A stretch of 64,000 nt of DNA from NCBI RefSeq assembly GCF_029784135.1, contig NC_073746.1, positions 229,351,882-229,415,881 on the forward strand, written 5' to 3'. The notes under the pieces were generated by a model. The model saw nothing but the letters and a program-made list of their open reading frames with translations. It did not search any database and was not told the DNA's origin. The translations under genes were made by a program, and so were the position numbers. The stretch is from Toxorhynchites rutilus septentrionalis. Lineage: Eukaryota > Arthropoda > Insecta > Diptera > Culicidae. The first letter of the stretch is position 1. The number at the start of each line of letters is the position of its first letter. This document shows, one piece after another, positions 43,852 to 56,014 of this stretch.

Positions 43852-46800
43852 TTATAAGGGGTACAAGAAAAAGAATGCGACTAAAAAAATCCAATGTCAT
43901 AGGATCTATTGGCAAATTCCAATGTTGTTCTGCATGCTGAACATCCAGGAACAATTTGCAGACGTTGTTTCAAGTGTCCATTCATGATGAAATGCCAATC
44001 GCACTCAACAAAAAACAAGTGTTAGCTGTCGCAACGGCGCATAAGTATGGTCATCTTAAGGTTCAAAACTTCTATAAAACACCCACCCGTCTGAATAAAT
44101 TTATTTTTCAAAGAGTTCTAATCTTATTCATTCTCTATATTATTAACGACAAACGACAAACGTCATTACTAACTAGTTCACCAATAATACGAAGGACCAT
44201 ATTTAACAACAACACTTTTTTTTTTAATCTTTTAAACGGACTGTATTGTTGTAAACCCTCTTTCACTTTTGACTCTCTAAGACCCAAATTTTTTATTTGT
44301 TTAGAAAACCCATTCCACTTTTATCTCGAAATTCCGACTTTCAACATAAAATACTACTAGTAGAAAGCTGCCAGCATAGAACCAATGTGTATGTGTGATA
44401 GATGAAAATATTCTGAAGACGTTCTAGAACACGGAAGACGGGGTGAACATTGAAAATAATGTCTGAATAATTTGAAAAGAAAATCCATGAAGCACGCCTA
44501 AAGGTGGGGTTGGGCTGTAGAGGGTTCATAAAACCGCAGAAAGTTTTAATGTATCGAGATCACTGAATGTATAGTCTGTGACTAAGAATGTATTTTAACT
44601 TCCATATTGTCAGTTCCCTATTAAACAAAACTTGTTTTCAAAAGTGTTCTTGAGATACGACTATCTGAAAAGTGACTGAACTACGTTGCGCAGTGGTAGT
44701 GCCAGTGGATCACTTTCTGACGTATATAACAATGTTGTTCGACATGTGACCTTTATGTCATACATGATAAATATACCCATTCTATTTAGCTGTTATCGTT
44801 TCTTTAAGCACTTTTGACGTCTCGCAAGATAACTTATAATTAATAGATGAAATGGTTCGAACGATTAATTGAATGTGCTTTTCTTATTTTTATTTTAATG
44901 GTCGGGGACAAACTTGACATTGAGTCATTTAAAGTGTTTTGTGTTTCGGTAAAAAAAATCTAATGACATTGTATTCAATTCCCAAAACATTCAATCGAAT
45001 TTGTGAGAATTTTTTAAAACTCAATCGATGGCAAGCAGAGTTTCTGATTCATGACGCCTTGTAAGAAGATCACTACGATATCTATCGTTGATTATTTAAT
45101 AGCTATTAGCTCAAACATTTTTGGTGTTCTGTTTGATTGCTGCAATTCCCCTCGTATGTGTTCATAGCAAAGTTCAAGTTTACCGAAGCTTCCAAATGCC
45201 GTGAACCTCGAGCGAGGTCGGCATCATCTACGAGACGTTTTATTTGCACTCACATCGTCGGGTAATTATATTTTTTGTTCACGACAACGCCTCACTGCTG
45301 CAGACAAATATGCTGAGAGTTCTTTCGCAAAATATAGTTTTCCACGAGGAAGTAGGAAATTCAGAACTGGTGAATTATCGCTCCATCGTATTGTCATTTC
45401 CTGTCCACGGTTCGTAAATCAGTACTCAGTAGTAGTGACCACAACCCCGGTAGTATACTAGTATACATGACTAGTTCGGTGGTCAGAGTATGCGGCTGTA
45501 TTTCATAAAACTGGTTCGGCTTGAAACAAAGTTCGGTTTACTGTGGCGTCAAGAATAATAAGCGGGAAGCGAAAATTGAAAGTTCGGTGACATTTGTTCA
45601 GGCCGTCGAACTGGATGCTGTCGTGGAACAAAATTGTACGAATGTTATGGGCGTCATGGCAGTCTAGTTATGGTCGCGTTTTTACCACGGCAATGCTTTG
45701 CGTTGGTTGTCGTTAAAGCGCTTTTAATCAAAATCTATGACGTTCTAGAGAGAAAAAAATTGAATTCAGCCCCCTTTAAAAATAATTAGAATTACTGGTC
45801 CTCCTTCCAATGGATAAGAATAATACCACAATAATATTCACTGACACACCGAGAAGTTGTCAATGTATTATCCTAATGAGTGCTTAATTTTATCTGGACG
45901 ATCTTTCGTTTTGTCAATTGCCTGAACAGACAAGTTCAATAATCGAAATAAGCAATCGATTTTAGCTGTGGGTCGAGAACTGAGAATCACTTCGAAGCTC
46001 CGAAATGGATTGGACTTCTAAGCTCTTGAAATGGATTAAGTGTGCTCGCGCTCTGTGGCATTCTTTTTTTTTAATACGAGTAATCGCAGCACAACCTACC
46101 AAGTGTAAACAATGATACGATTTCAGGCAGAAAGAACGCAGCACAGCTATGAACTATGAAACTGAAAGTGAAGGGAGCTCAAGCGAGTGATTTGTGTGCC
46201 TTCGGAGAGTAGTCCATATAAAGTTACGTGACAGCATTGGCCGTATTGTTGCCAACAGACTGTCCACTATGTCATCGGTGCACGGTAGGAAAGACACAAT
46301 TTCAAATCTGGAATAGAGTGTTTTGAAAGTTACGTCAGCTGTTCAATTCCATTATATACAGCAAACGGCATTATATATGCTGTTCATTAATGTTTTTCTA
46401 CAGCTGAAATATGAAATGAAATCACATCAATCAATAGCAATATTTATGCGCTGTAATGAGAAGCTGTTAATTGAACTAATTTCTACCGCAAAGTGATTAC
46501 ACGTAACTGTACGTTATTATTTAAGTCGATTGCGAACAAGACACAAGAAAAACACCTTCCGGATATTATTCCACCGTTCCGAAATAGAAAGGGTGTAGCA
46601 CTGATCATAATGCGTGGCTGGATAAAGGTCATACTGCTGAATTTTTGCTTATGGTTCATGGTTCAAATTCGAGTACGTATTGAGTATGAAACGATAGAGA
46701 ACACCTTCTTCCTAGTTAAAAGCAACGTTTTCATTCAACTGTATTTGTACCACGCTGAATGTCACACTATCCTATTTATTGACACGGAACGAATCCTTGA

Positions 46801-47064
46801 AAATAGTGAATATTTTATATTTATATGAATAAAAAAGATTTGGTGTGGTTTATTTAGAATAATTAATAAAACAATGAAAAAATAAAAGACGGGTGGGTAA
46901 TGTCGGGGACATAACCGGAGTGACGTAGGACTATACAAAGGGGACAGCTTTTCTTAAATATATATTTTAAATATATTGTTTTATTTTCTTCTCCTACGTG
47001 AATACCTTCCTATCTACCTGAAAAATGGATTAGTTTACTGTTTACTCTTTATGAACATGTTGGT
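43852..47064. other. AT-rich region, no gene seen
   Basis: Only short frames without family resemblance (longest 134 codons at 43956 and 111 codons at 46493, both with poor composition). No repeats delimited. Confidence 0.5.
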
Positions 47065-47080
47065 GGTTCTGAAAAGAACC
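47065..47080 (-). terminator. Histone-type 3' stem-loop
   Basis: GGTTCTTTTCAGAACC on the minus strand matches GGYYCTTHTNARRRCC, the SLBP-bound element of non-polyadenylated histone mRNAs. Confidence 0.8.
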
Positions 47081-47650
47081 TTTGGCGTTGTGTTTTGGTT
47101 ATCACTCAATATTCCCATCTTGTTCGGTTAAACCTTCCTGTTTAGCTATTGCGTTTGCCACTCGCCACAGCTTTCACAGTTGGAAAATTTCTTCCCATCC
47201 AGCTTGAACATGTTGTTCAGTAAATTACATTTAATGCGACGTGCCGGAGAAACACTTTGCCACTCACTGAAACTAATTGTTGCCTTGATGAGCGCCGAAC
47301 CGAAGCTGCTCTGTTCTTGATGCGGGTTTTCTGATTGTCGTGAGCAGCTTTGCAAGCCAACTCGAGCACTCCGACGGCCGAAACTCTATAATCGCTGTTA
47401 GGTATATTGGTGCTCCGGCACCAATCCGTTCGGCCTAGTTACCCTTGCGGAGCAATCAGTGAATGCGACCAACAGGGAACTGGAGACCTGCACGGCTCGA
47501 GTGAGACTTTGCCTTTCCCTTAACTTGTCCTCCTTTGTTACGTCCACGATGCCGATGCCGTACAACCACACGGGTTAACGGTTTGAAAGAAAATAAGATA
47601 TTTTTTTGGGGTCCGCGTGTTTTATACTCTAGCGGTACACACTCACAGGA
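47065..47650 (-). pseudogene. Histone H2A pseudogene with TATA box and 3' stem-loop
   Basis: Minus strand: TATAAAA near 47631, lost ATG, then [20 protein letters not shown] followed by PVGRIH, a stop, then LLRKGN and AERIGAGAPIYL, a match to H2A with several stops and frameshifts. The 3' end keeps the histone mRNA stem-loop GGTTCTTTTCAGAACC at 47065-47080, perfectly paired. A dead member of the replication-dependent histone family. Confidence 0.85.
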
Positions 47651-47834
47651 TAGAGACAAATCGGCAGACTCAGCCAGAGGGGCGAGTCCAACGAGACGAA
47701 CGAATGAGCGTTAAATGGGAGCGATGGCAAAAAATTACATTCATTACGATTTGTTCGCTCGTTGGATTCACATGCAGGATAAAAAGTGTCCTTTTTAGGA
47801 TCACAAAATTATCTTCAATCTAAAGAGTTTATTG

Positions 47835-48015
47835 TTTTGTTATCACTCGATATCCCCATCTTGTTCGGCTAAACCTTTCTGTTTAGCGATTGCGTTTGCC
47901 ACTCGCCACAGCTTTCAAATGGAAAATTTCATCCCATTCAGCTTTGTGACATGTTGTACAGTAAATTACATTCAATGCGACGTGTCGAAGCACCACTCAG
48001 TGTCGGATTGGAGGC
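47835..48015 (-). pseudogene. Partial tandem duplicate of the H2A pseudogene 3' part
   Basis: About 170 bp similar to 47100-47265 in the same order (ATCTTGTTCGG, GCGTTTGCCACTCGCCACAG, GACGTGTCG). Shows local duplication among histone remnants. Confidence 0.65.
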
Positions 48016-48396
48016 GATATTAACCTGTAATTGAACATTTGCGATGACAGTGGTACAGTGTCGACTTTCAATGTGGGGTCATAATTTGGATCTCTATGTT
48101 TACAAAAATGTCCAGCTAAATAAGTCGCATTACATGTCCGTCCAATTAGCTAAATGTCGAACTAATTGTAAATTACTGTACTTTCAATCTGGAAACAATT
48201 TAAGAATTGGTGAAAATTGAATAATCAGGAAAGTCCCCAACTATCAATAAGCTCAGAACAACTGCCAAATTCACATACTCATCAGATCCTGGCAAATAAA
48301 TTATGAAAAAATCAATTTGTGTTTTATTATTATTTTGGATAATGTTTTAGAAAGCATTGAACTGTATTTCGTAAACTCTTTTTTGGAAGGTTTAAT
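48016..48396. other. Spacer between H2A remnants, nothing seen
   Basis: AT-rich sequence without a supported feature. Confidence 0.4.
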
Positions 48397-48856
48397 GGCC
48401 CTGAAAAGCGCCTTGTTTTATGGAATGGTTCCAATTTAGAAAACTTAGTACTCGTGGTTTTGAAAAAAACCATTTCGAATGCCCTCGATGCCGCCTTGTT
48501 CTGGATTTGCCACCAAAGCAGTTTGTATAAAGAACAAACTTTTTTCTTCTGCTACCTGATGCCGTTTTGCGATTGCGTTTGTCACTCGCCACTCGCTGCA
48601 ACTGCCTGTTGTCTTGATGTCCACCGAACCGAATGTGTTCTGTTCTGAATGCGGGTTTTCTTATCGTCGCGAGCATCTTTGCCAGCTAACTCGATCACTT
48701 CGGCGGCCGAAACTATATAACGCCGGCTAGGTGGACTGGTGCACTGGTACTAACGCGCTCGGCCTAGCTACCCTTGCGGGGAACTCCAGATCAACACGGT
48801 TCGAGCGGGATTTTGCCTTTCCCTTCACTTTTCCTCCTTTACCATGTCCAGACATG
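48397..48856 (-). pseudogene. Histone H2A pseudogene 2
   Basis: ATG at 48854-48856 and MSGHGKGGKVKGKAKSRSNR, nearly the canonical H2A start, then VDLEFP. The frame is then lost; other frames continue AERVSTSAPVHLAGV and AAEVIELAGKDARDDKKTR. Two histone-like stem-loops follow: GGTTTTTTTCAAAACC at 48456-48471 and GGCGCTTTTCAGGGCC at 48397-48412 (one mismatch in the stem), suggesting two fused gene ends. Confidence 0.85.
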
Positions 48857-48934
48857 GCTGCTTGGGTTGGTTTGTTGATGTGTTGTGATGCGAACCGATG
48901 TGGTGTACGGTTTGAATGAGAATGATCGTTACGG

Positions 48935-49141
48935 AAGGAAGGAAGGAAGGTATTGTATTATAGTATTGTACTTTAAACTTTTGCAGTTCATTCGTCTCTA
49001 GCCTTGAGAAAGGCCCTTTGAAAACTCTACTCTACTCTACTCCAGCGCTTCCACCTCCGCCCTCTTGCCTTGAGAAAGGCACTCGATCCCTCGCCGTCCA
49101 GCCTGTCCAGCAACGATGTTGTCCAGTCGGTGTCCACACAA
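48935..49141. mobile_element. 207-bp insertion with 16-bp duplication in the H2A 5' flank
   Basis: Identical AGAATGATCGTTACGG at 48919-48934 and 49142-49157. The inserted part has GGAAGG repeats, two GCCTTGAGAAAGGC palindromes and a (CTCTA)n run near 49026. Either a retroposon or a local duplication of histone promoter sequence; TTCATTCGTCTCT recurs just outside at 49198. Confidence 0.5.
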
Positions 49142-49157
49142 AGAATGATCGTTACGG

Positions 49158-49680
49158 TAATCGGTAATGAATTAGAGTGACTTTAAACTCTGAGAGTTCA
49201 TTCGTCTCTTATCGTTACGGCAGCGGAGCGGGGATTTTTAAGCTGACTGGCTGGCTCGAGAATTACGCATGTGTGAGACTGCGACCAATGTTTCGTTCAT
49301 TTTTTTCTTTTTCTTTTCCAATCGTGCTTCATTCTATTTCGCTGCTGCTCTGGTTGCCCGTTTTGGTCGGTACGATTTGAGGAGCACAAAATGGACCAAT
49401 CAAAAATGGGCACATAGTGCATTTTGACAATGCTTGATATTTCACAATTATTCAATTATTTATCTCAAGAAAAATGAAATGTTATTCGTTATGATAGATG
49501 CGTAGATATATTTCCTATCAATTGATGCAAAAACCTTTGCGATCTATTGAGAAATGCTCGAGTTATAAGCGTTCCAAATCTTGCATTTTTTCCTACTTGT
49601 TCAGTGCCTAGATTTCCATTTCACCCCCTATATCTTCCGGTTAGACGTAGTCCTACGTCAAAAAATAAAGGTTGTGAAAA
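49158..49680. repeat. Histone upstream flank and dispersed repeat
   Basis: Contains GACCAATCAAAAATG, a CCAAT-box-like site, and a block (49385-49665) that is the inverted relative of 37420-37680. Probably the old divergent histone promoter or spacer, now dispersed. Confidence 0.5.
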
Positions 49681-49733
49681 TCGATATGTTCTATTCGATT
49701 GCATCTAAAAAGTGTTTCATTCAGTCACTAATT

Positions 49734-49796
49734 GAGGGACTCTGAAGGAAAGGTGTAAGTAATTTGATATATTTCTCTCCATCAACTTTGGCTTAG
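49734..49796. mobile_element. Left end of a split GAGGGGCTTAG MITE (copy 3)
   Basis: Begins GAGGGACTCTGAAGGAAAGG and matches the first about 60 bp of the MITE at 27461. AATT precedes it (49730-49733). Its right end is 6 kb away at 55965-56014, followed by AATT. Confidence 0.75.
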
Positions 49797-49800
49797 TTAA

Positions 49801-49850
49801 CATGTTAAGTGCCATGGGTTTATAGCGACTCTATGGAAATTTTTAAACGT
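49801..49850. mobile_element. Left end of a TTAA MITE, truncated by the R1 element
   Basis: After TTAA (49797-49800) it matches the first 50 bp of the MITE at 23944 (TTTATAGCGACTCTATGGAA). It stops where the retrotransposon begins. Confidence 0.7.
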
Positions 49851-50433
49851 AGCCGTGGAGCTGCCGGCCTAGAATAGCACTTCGGGTCGAGGTCCTGTCC
49901 CTGTCGTAGAAGGCGACTAATCGGGTGACAACGCGAGTAAGGGCGCGGTAAAGCCTATGGAGAATGCACGGGGGAAATACCGTGTACAGGAGCAGCGAGA
50001 GGAGTGCCGAGCACATCAGGATCGACGCCAGTAAGATCCTGATTACGACATACTGGTATGACATGGAAAACGGATATGACATGGAAACGGACAACATGCG
50101 ACGCTAAAGGCTGACAGTCGTGCTATTCTGCTCCCTGAGTAAGGAAGGGTGACACCTCCTTCAAACGGCGGGTGGGGTAATAGTGCGGTTGACCCCGTTC
50201 CGGTAACAACTTGGCTAGTCTTCGGGTACGTTCGATGCTCGGCTAGGCTCAGGCACTAGGTACAAGGCATCAGATGTCACATTCCTGACTTGCGCTAATC
50301 CGGCTCTGAACACATGAAGGACCGTGTCAACCCCTGCATGGCCTCATTGCTTGCATAGATAACCATGGGATCACAAAAAGGCGACTATGTACAATGAGCG
50401 GAGATAGCGGCCCGGAGTTGGGACACAAAGAAA

Positions 50434-52130
50434 ATGGAGACAACCAACAAAACCAACGAAGAACGAAGAAACAGTATGATGGATACAGGAGACCAAGCCA
50501 ACGTGTTCGCTAGTAGTAAAAAGCTGCTGCGATCGCCAATACTGAAACAAGTGGTAACACCAGGTCCTAGTGGCAGTAATGGAGGAATACCCGAGACCCA
50601 GCAAAGTCGGGGGATCAATCCCCTGTTCCTGCCAAAGTCCAGCAGTAGTTTAACCCAGGAAGGAGGGTTGACTGGAGAAAGTATTCTGAACACGATCATG
50701 ATGATGATGATGCGGTGGAGGCGATCTGGCGTAGTGGTAATATCCATGCCTCTCACGCTAAAGGTCACGAGTTCAATTCTCACTCCCGACATTCTTCCAA
50801 AAATGGAAGTAAAAAGTGACGAACCAGCCAAATGAGTTGAAAATCACTATAATACAGTTTAAAAAAAAAAAAAAAACGATCATGATGAGGGTCAAAGAAC
50901 TAGACACATTCGTGCAGGGCAAACCCAACGTGCATAAAGAGATCAAGACCAAGGTGTCGGGTATAAGATCTCTCTTGGGACGAGCTTCGAAGGAGCACGA
51001 TGGACTCGTCGGAAGGATGAAAACCACCGAGAAAGCACTCGCAGAAGCGTTGCAAAGAGCTGCAGCTGGACAGGTGACGCCAAAGATTCGTCGAAACCGT
51101 TCGGAAAAAAGAAAAAAGGATTCACCAGCAGAAGAAGAAATGCTCAAAAAACGCAAGGACGATCACGACAACGATGATCAAGACGATAATGCCGCCCAGG
51201 GCGACAGCGAAGAGCTGGGTGACAGCGATGACCAGATCGGCACCGATAGCAAGAGAAACGACTGGAGCACGGTTACGGAAAGAAACAAGAAAAAACAAAG
51301 GAACGAAGAAAAAGAGAGGGAAAGAAAAAGAGAGGGAGAGAAAAGTGAAAATGGTGGAAAAAAATAAGAAAGAGAATGAAAAGTGGCAGGGGCCAAAAGA
51401 CAAGAAGCCTAATCCTCGGCGGGCGAGAGACAAAGGCGATGCACTCCTCGTCGAAGGGTAACGCTGATCTCTTTAAAAAAATGCGAGAGGACCCTGGCCT
51501 CAAGAAACTGGAGGAGAGCGTGGTGAAGTCCAGGCGCACCCAGAATGGCGAAATGCTGTTCGAACTGAAGAGAGACCCAAAAATCAGGAACTCAGCACTC
51601 AAGGATCTTGTAGAAAGGGTTCTCGGCGATGGAGCGAACGTAAGGGCTTCTCCTCCGAGGCATCGATAGAATGCAGGAACCTCAGTCTGTTCACCACCGA
51701 GATAGACCTACGTCAGAAGTTGGAGGAGGAAAACATCTTGGGCAAAGTTCCGATGAAAATCCGACTACGAAAGGCGTATCTCGGGACGCAGACCGCAACG
51801 ATTCGTCTCTCAACGGACGCAGCGAACAAGTTGCTGAAGTTAGAGAGTATAAACGTTTGCTGGGCTGTGGGTCGTTTTAGAATCATTCCGCCTGTTCCCA
51901 AGCAACTGGAGCGATGTTTCAGGTGTTTAAACTTCGGTCACCTGGCGAAAGGCTGCTTGGGGCCAGATAGATCCAAACTGTGCAGGAAATGCGGGATAGA
52001 GGGACACTTTGCCAGCGACTGCAAAGGAAAACCAAGGTGTATGATTTGCGAAAAAGAGGACAGTAATGACCATATGACGGGAGGCTTTAATTGCCCTGTG
52101 TGCAAACAGGCGAGGGCAAGCCAACAGTGA
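50434..52130 (+). pseudogene. R1-type ORF1 (gag-like, CCHC knuckles), broken
   Basis: Starts METTNKTNEERR. After removing the SINE at 50705-50875 the reading frame continues SILNTIMMRVKELDTF. A highly charged, lysine/glutamate-rich region follows; the frame stops at 51367 and goes on in other frames (51376-51669, 51720-52130). The last part has three zinc knuckles, CFRCLNFGHLAKGC, CRKCGIEGHFASDC and CMIC-H-C, for RNA binding. Confidence 0.8.
50705..50875 (+). mobile_element. tRNA-derived SINE, copy 2 (Feilai-like), inside ORF1
   Basis: Perfect 13-bp duplication ACGATCATGATGA at 50692-50704 and 50876-50888. Head GATCTGGCGTAGTGGTAA, B-box region GGTCACGAGTTCAATTCT, A tail of 16. Same family as 981-1133 but with a longer, purer A tail, so younger. 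Confidence 0.9.
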
Positions 52131-54954
52131 TGGAGATAACCCAAATTAATCTCAATTAATCTTGTGACATCGTACAGCAACTGTTGTGGCAGTCAACAAC
52201 AGAAACAAAATGTGATGTCGCAATTATTGCGGAGCCGTATCGCGTTCCCCCCGGTAACGGCAATTGGGTGACTTGGGAGTCTCGAGGGCTCGCGAGGGTT
52301 TCGTGATTACAAAGATCAACGGAATTTTCATTTGCAGTTGCTACGCACCTCCCAGATGGACGATGGACCAGTTCCACTATATGCTGGATGTCCTCACCGA
52401 GGAGCTCGCCGAACGAAAACCAGTCGTTATAGGAGGGGATTTCAATGCCTGGGCAGTAGAGTGGGGAAGCAGATGCACCAACGCGAGAGGGACTTGCTTA
52501 CTAGAAGCTCTGGCCAAGCTGGATGTTACCCTGTGCAACGAGGGTACCACTAGTCGTACCACTTCCGCCGAGATGGCCGAGAGTCCATCATCGACTTGAC
52601 CTTCTGCAGTCCGTCGTTAATGACAAGAATGAGATGGAGGGTATGCGAAGGATACACCCACAGTGATCATCAAGCCATCCGTTATACCATTGGCCAACGA
52701 CACTCCGTGGCAGTACGGAGGTGGAAGACAAAAACCTTTGACAAGGATCGGCGTCTTGAACATGAACGCGGATGAACTGACGGAAATGCTAGCTAAAGCA
52801 TGCGATATAACAATGCCAAGAAAAAGGGAACCCAGGTATATACGACCTCCAGCCTACTGGTGGAGTGAGACACTTGGCGTGCTTCGGGTCAACTGCCTTA
52901 GCGCCAGAAGACGCTTCCAACGGTCAAGCATATACACCAGAGAAGAGCGGACAGTGGAATTTAGAGAGGCTAGATCCACTCTTAAACGGGCGATCAAGCG
53001 AAGCAAATCTAATTGCTTCAGGGAGTTATGTCGGGACGTGGACGTCAATCCATGGGGCAATGCCTACCGAGTGGTGATGGCGAAGCTCAGGGGCCCAACG
53101 ACACCCTCCGAAATGTGTCCCGAAAAATTAAAAATTATCACGGAAGGGTTATTTCTGCAGCAAGACCCAACGACCTGGCCACCCACGCCATATGGAGAGG
53201 ATGAGGATAACATCGAACGCAGAGAGGTATCGAACGACGAGCTAGCTGCAGCTATGAAACACCTCAAAACGAAGAAAGCACCTGGCCCAGATGGAATCCC
53301 CAATGTAGCTTTAAAAGCGGCAGTTCTAGCATTCCCTGATATGTTCAGGACAGCAATGCAGAAGTGTCTAGACGAATGCTACTTCCGGATCGATGGAAGG
53401 TACAAAAGCTAGTACTACTGCCCAAGACAGGAAAGACGCCGGGTGATCCAGCATCGTATAGACCCATATTGGACACTCTGGGAAAACTATTGGAGAGAAT
53501 CATCCTCAATAGGCTGACGGAATGCACGGAGGGAGTTCGTGGACTGTCCGATAGTCAATTCGGATTTTGGAAAGGGAAATCCACGGTAGATGCCATTCGC
53601 ATAGTGGTCGAAAAAACAAACAGAGCATCCAAACAGAAGCTCAGAGGAAATCGATACTGCGCAGTGATAACGATCGACGTTAAGAGCGCGTTCAATAATG
53701 CCAGCTGAGGCCATCGCGACTGCGCTCCACACGATGAGAGTCCCAGACTACCTGTGTAGAATACTGAGAAACTACTTCGAGAACCGTGTGCTGGTGTACG
53801 AGACAAACACGGGCCAGGCGCAGATTAAAACTACGGCTGGAGTTCCGCAGGGCTCTATCCTGGGTCCATCGCTCTGGAACAGTATGTACGATGGCGTACT
53901 AAAACTGAATCTGCCCAGAGGTGTGGAGATCATTGGCTTCGCGGATGACATCGTTATTCTCGTCACCGGAGAATCCTTGGAACGGGTCGAAATGCTCGCA
54001 ACCGAGTCGATAGACATGATCGGAAGGTGGGTGCAAAGTGTGAAACTGCAGATAGCCCACCACAAGACGAAAATGCTGATTGTCAGCAACCGCAGGGCGA
54101 TGCAACGTGCAGAAATCACAATTGGAGGGCACTCGATAACCTCGAAGCGAGATTTATAATACCTGGGAGTGCAGATCGATGATCGACTGAACTTCAACAG
54201 TCACGTCGACTACGCTTGTAAAAAAGCAACGGAGGCAATCAATGCACTGACACGAATCATGCCCAACAATTTTGGCCCAAGCAGCAGCAAGAGGCACCTT
54301 TTGGCTAGTGTCTCCTTATCGACATTACGATACGGGGGTCCAGCCTGGATCGCGGCGTTAGAAACTCAGCGGAACACGAGGAGGCTGAATAGTACGTACC
54401 GGCTCATGGCGATGCGAGTCGCGAGTGCGTACAGAACCATATTAACAGAAGCGGTCTGCGTCATAGCCAGGTTGGTCCCTATCAACATCATCTTGGCGGA
54501 AGACAGCGAGTGCTATATGAGGAGGGGAACCAGAGGAATCCGGAAGCTAATGAGGGCAGAGTCGATGGCTAGGTGGCAGCAAGAGTGGAGTGCGGCTCAA
54601 AACGGCAGATGGACGCACAGGCTCATACCGACACTAATGGGCTGGGTAAACAGGAAACATGGAGAGGTGAATTTTCACCTAACGCAGTTTTTGTCTGGGC
54701 ACCGGTTTGGACATGCAAGATCGCCTCCTTGTCCGGAGTGTGGAGATGTGGAGAAAACACTGGAACTCGTCGTATTTGTATGTCCAAGATTCACCACAAG
54801 GCGCGAGGGGCTGCCTACCCTTCATGCTGAGAACATCGTAGAGGAAATGTGTCGTGACGAGGGCACCTGGAACGCAGTGAACAGTGCAATCGTCCACATC
54901 ATGTCCGAGCTACAGCGGAAGTGGAGGACCGACCAGCGTACGGATAACGCCTGA
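52131..54954 (+). pseudogene. R1-type ORF2 (endonuclease and reverse transcriptase), broken
   Basis: Starts MEITQINLN next to a stop; the endonuclease reads AIIAEPYR, ICSCYAPP and VVIGGDFNAWAVEWGS in shifting frames. The RT shows TKKAPGPDGIPN, PKTGKTPGDPASYRPI, LSDSQFGFWKGKST, AVITIDVKSAFNNAS, GVPQGSILGPSLWN and GFADDIVILVTG (catalytic ADD intact). The C-terminal part has RHGEVNF-like RKHGEVNFHLTQFLSGH and a CPECGD-type knuckle. At least four frameshifts or stops, for example at 53410 and at 54157-54159. Confidence 0.85.
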
Positions 54955-55009
54955 CTATAAAAAATGAACCACAGCGAGATCTGAAGCACCCGAGTACCCC
55001 ACGAGAGCG

Positions 55010-55800
55010 GCCGTGACGGAGTGCGCGTTATGTTGGAGGGCACTACCTAATCGGCGCTCCGCTGGGAAGAGAAATCCTGCGAGGGTGACTGTGACGGGGC
55101 GCGCGTTACGTTGGAGGGCGCTTCCTAATCGGTTCACGTCTCGGCAGGTGAGAAATCCCGCGAGGGTGGCTGTGACGGGTTGCACGTCAAGTTGGAGGGC
55201 AATTCCTAATCGGTACACGTCTCGACGGGTAAGCGGAAGCTGGCGAGAAGGATTGACAAATTGCTGGCAATGCCTCATGGTGGATTGGAAAGAAGAATAC
55301 TGCGAGGACTTCGACGAAGCGAGCGAGAGGCGTCACCAAATCGGTGTGTACCTCATGAGAGTTGCTGTGACGGAGTGCGCGTTATGTTGGAGGGTACTAC
55401 CTAATCGGCGCTCCGTTGGGAAGTGAAATCCTGCGAGGGTGGCTGTGACGGGGCGCCCGTCAAGTTGGAGGGCGCTTCCTAATCGGTGCACGTCTCGACA
55501 GGTAAACGGATACTGTCGTGAAGAACAGAAAAATGCCTGCCTGGCAACGCCTTATCGTGGCCTGGATGGAGGAACACTGCGAACATTTCGAAGGAATGAG
55601 CATCATGGAGGAAGCCATCGACAAACTGGTGCATACCCCACGAGAGTAGCTGTGACGGAGTGCGCGTCATGTTGGAGGGCACTACCTAATCGGCGCTCCG
55701 TTGGGAAGAGAAATCCTGCGAGGGTGACTGTGATGGGGCGCGCGTTAAGTTGGAGGGCGCTTCCTAATCGGTGCATTTCACGACGGGTAAATGGATGCCT
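55010..55800 (+). repeat. Tandem repeats in R1 3' region
   Basis: Seven units of about 75-80 bp, each with GTGACGG, GTTGGAGGGC, TTCCTAATCGG and a following GAGGGTG segment. Two unit types alternate, one with GCGCTCCG, the other with CACGTCTCGACGGGTAA-like ends, giving a higher-order repeat of about 290-300 bp. Confidence 0.8.
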
Positions 55801-55964
55801 GCAAAATGGTCATAAGCGCAGTGGAGAGCAACGAATGGCAAATAAGAATATAGAGAAAAAGGGAAGGATCAAAGCTAGTTAGCGTTGAAAACTCGTGAAG
55901 TGCATGAGCACAGCCGCCCCCTGAAGTAGTCGCCTAGATGTGGTCCCGGGGGGAATGAGGCTAG

Positions 55965-56014
55965 ATGAGAGAAATCGATGATGTTACTTACACCCTTTTC
56001 ATGTTGAGCCCCTC
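55965..56014. mobile_element. Right end of the split GAGGGGCTTAG MITE (copy 3)
   Basis: AGAGAAATCGAT, GTTACTTACACCC and GAGCCCCTC match the right end of the MITE at 27461. AATT follows (56015-56018), completing a 4-bp duplication with 49730-49733. Confidence 0.75.

Larger units (their letters stand above)
49851..55964 (+). mobile_element. Decayed R1-clade non-LTR retrotransposon
   Basis: About 6.1 kb, nearly full-length: 5' UTR to 50433, ORF1 50434-52130 interrupted by a SINE, ORF2 52131-54954 with AP endonuclease and reverse transcriptase, and a 3' region with tandem repeats. Absence of an RNase H domain, three CCHC knuckles in ORF1 and the HGEVNFHLTQFLSGH segment late in ORF2 fit the R1 clade better than Jockey or LOA. 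Frameshifts and stops in both ORFs make it dead. Confidence 0.85.

Noticed and set aside
43956..44360. 134-codon plus-strand gene
   Set aside because: Phenylalanine- and asparagine-rich translation typical of AT-rich non-coding DNA, no promoter or homologue recognised.
46493..46828. 111-codon plus-strand gene
   Set aside because: No recognisable motif or splice context; probably fortuitous.
50385..50831. 148-codon minus-strand frame
   Set aside because: It is antisense to R1 ORF1 and the SINE.
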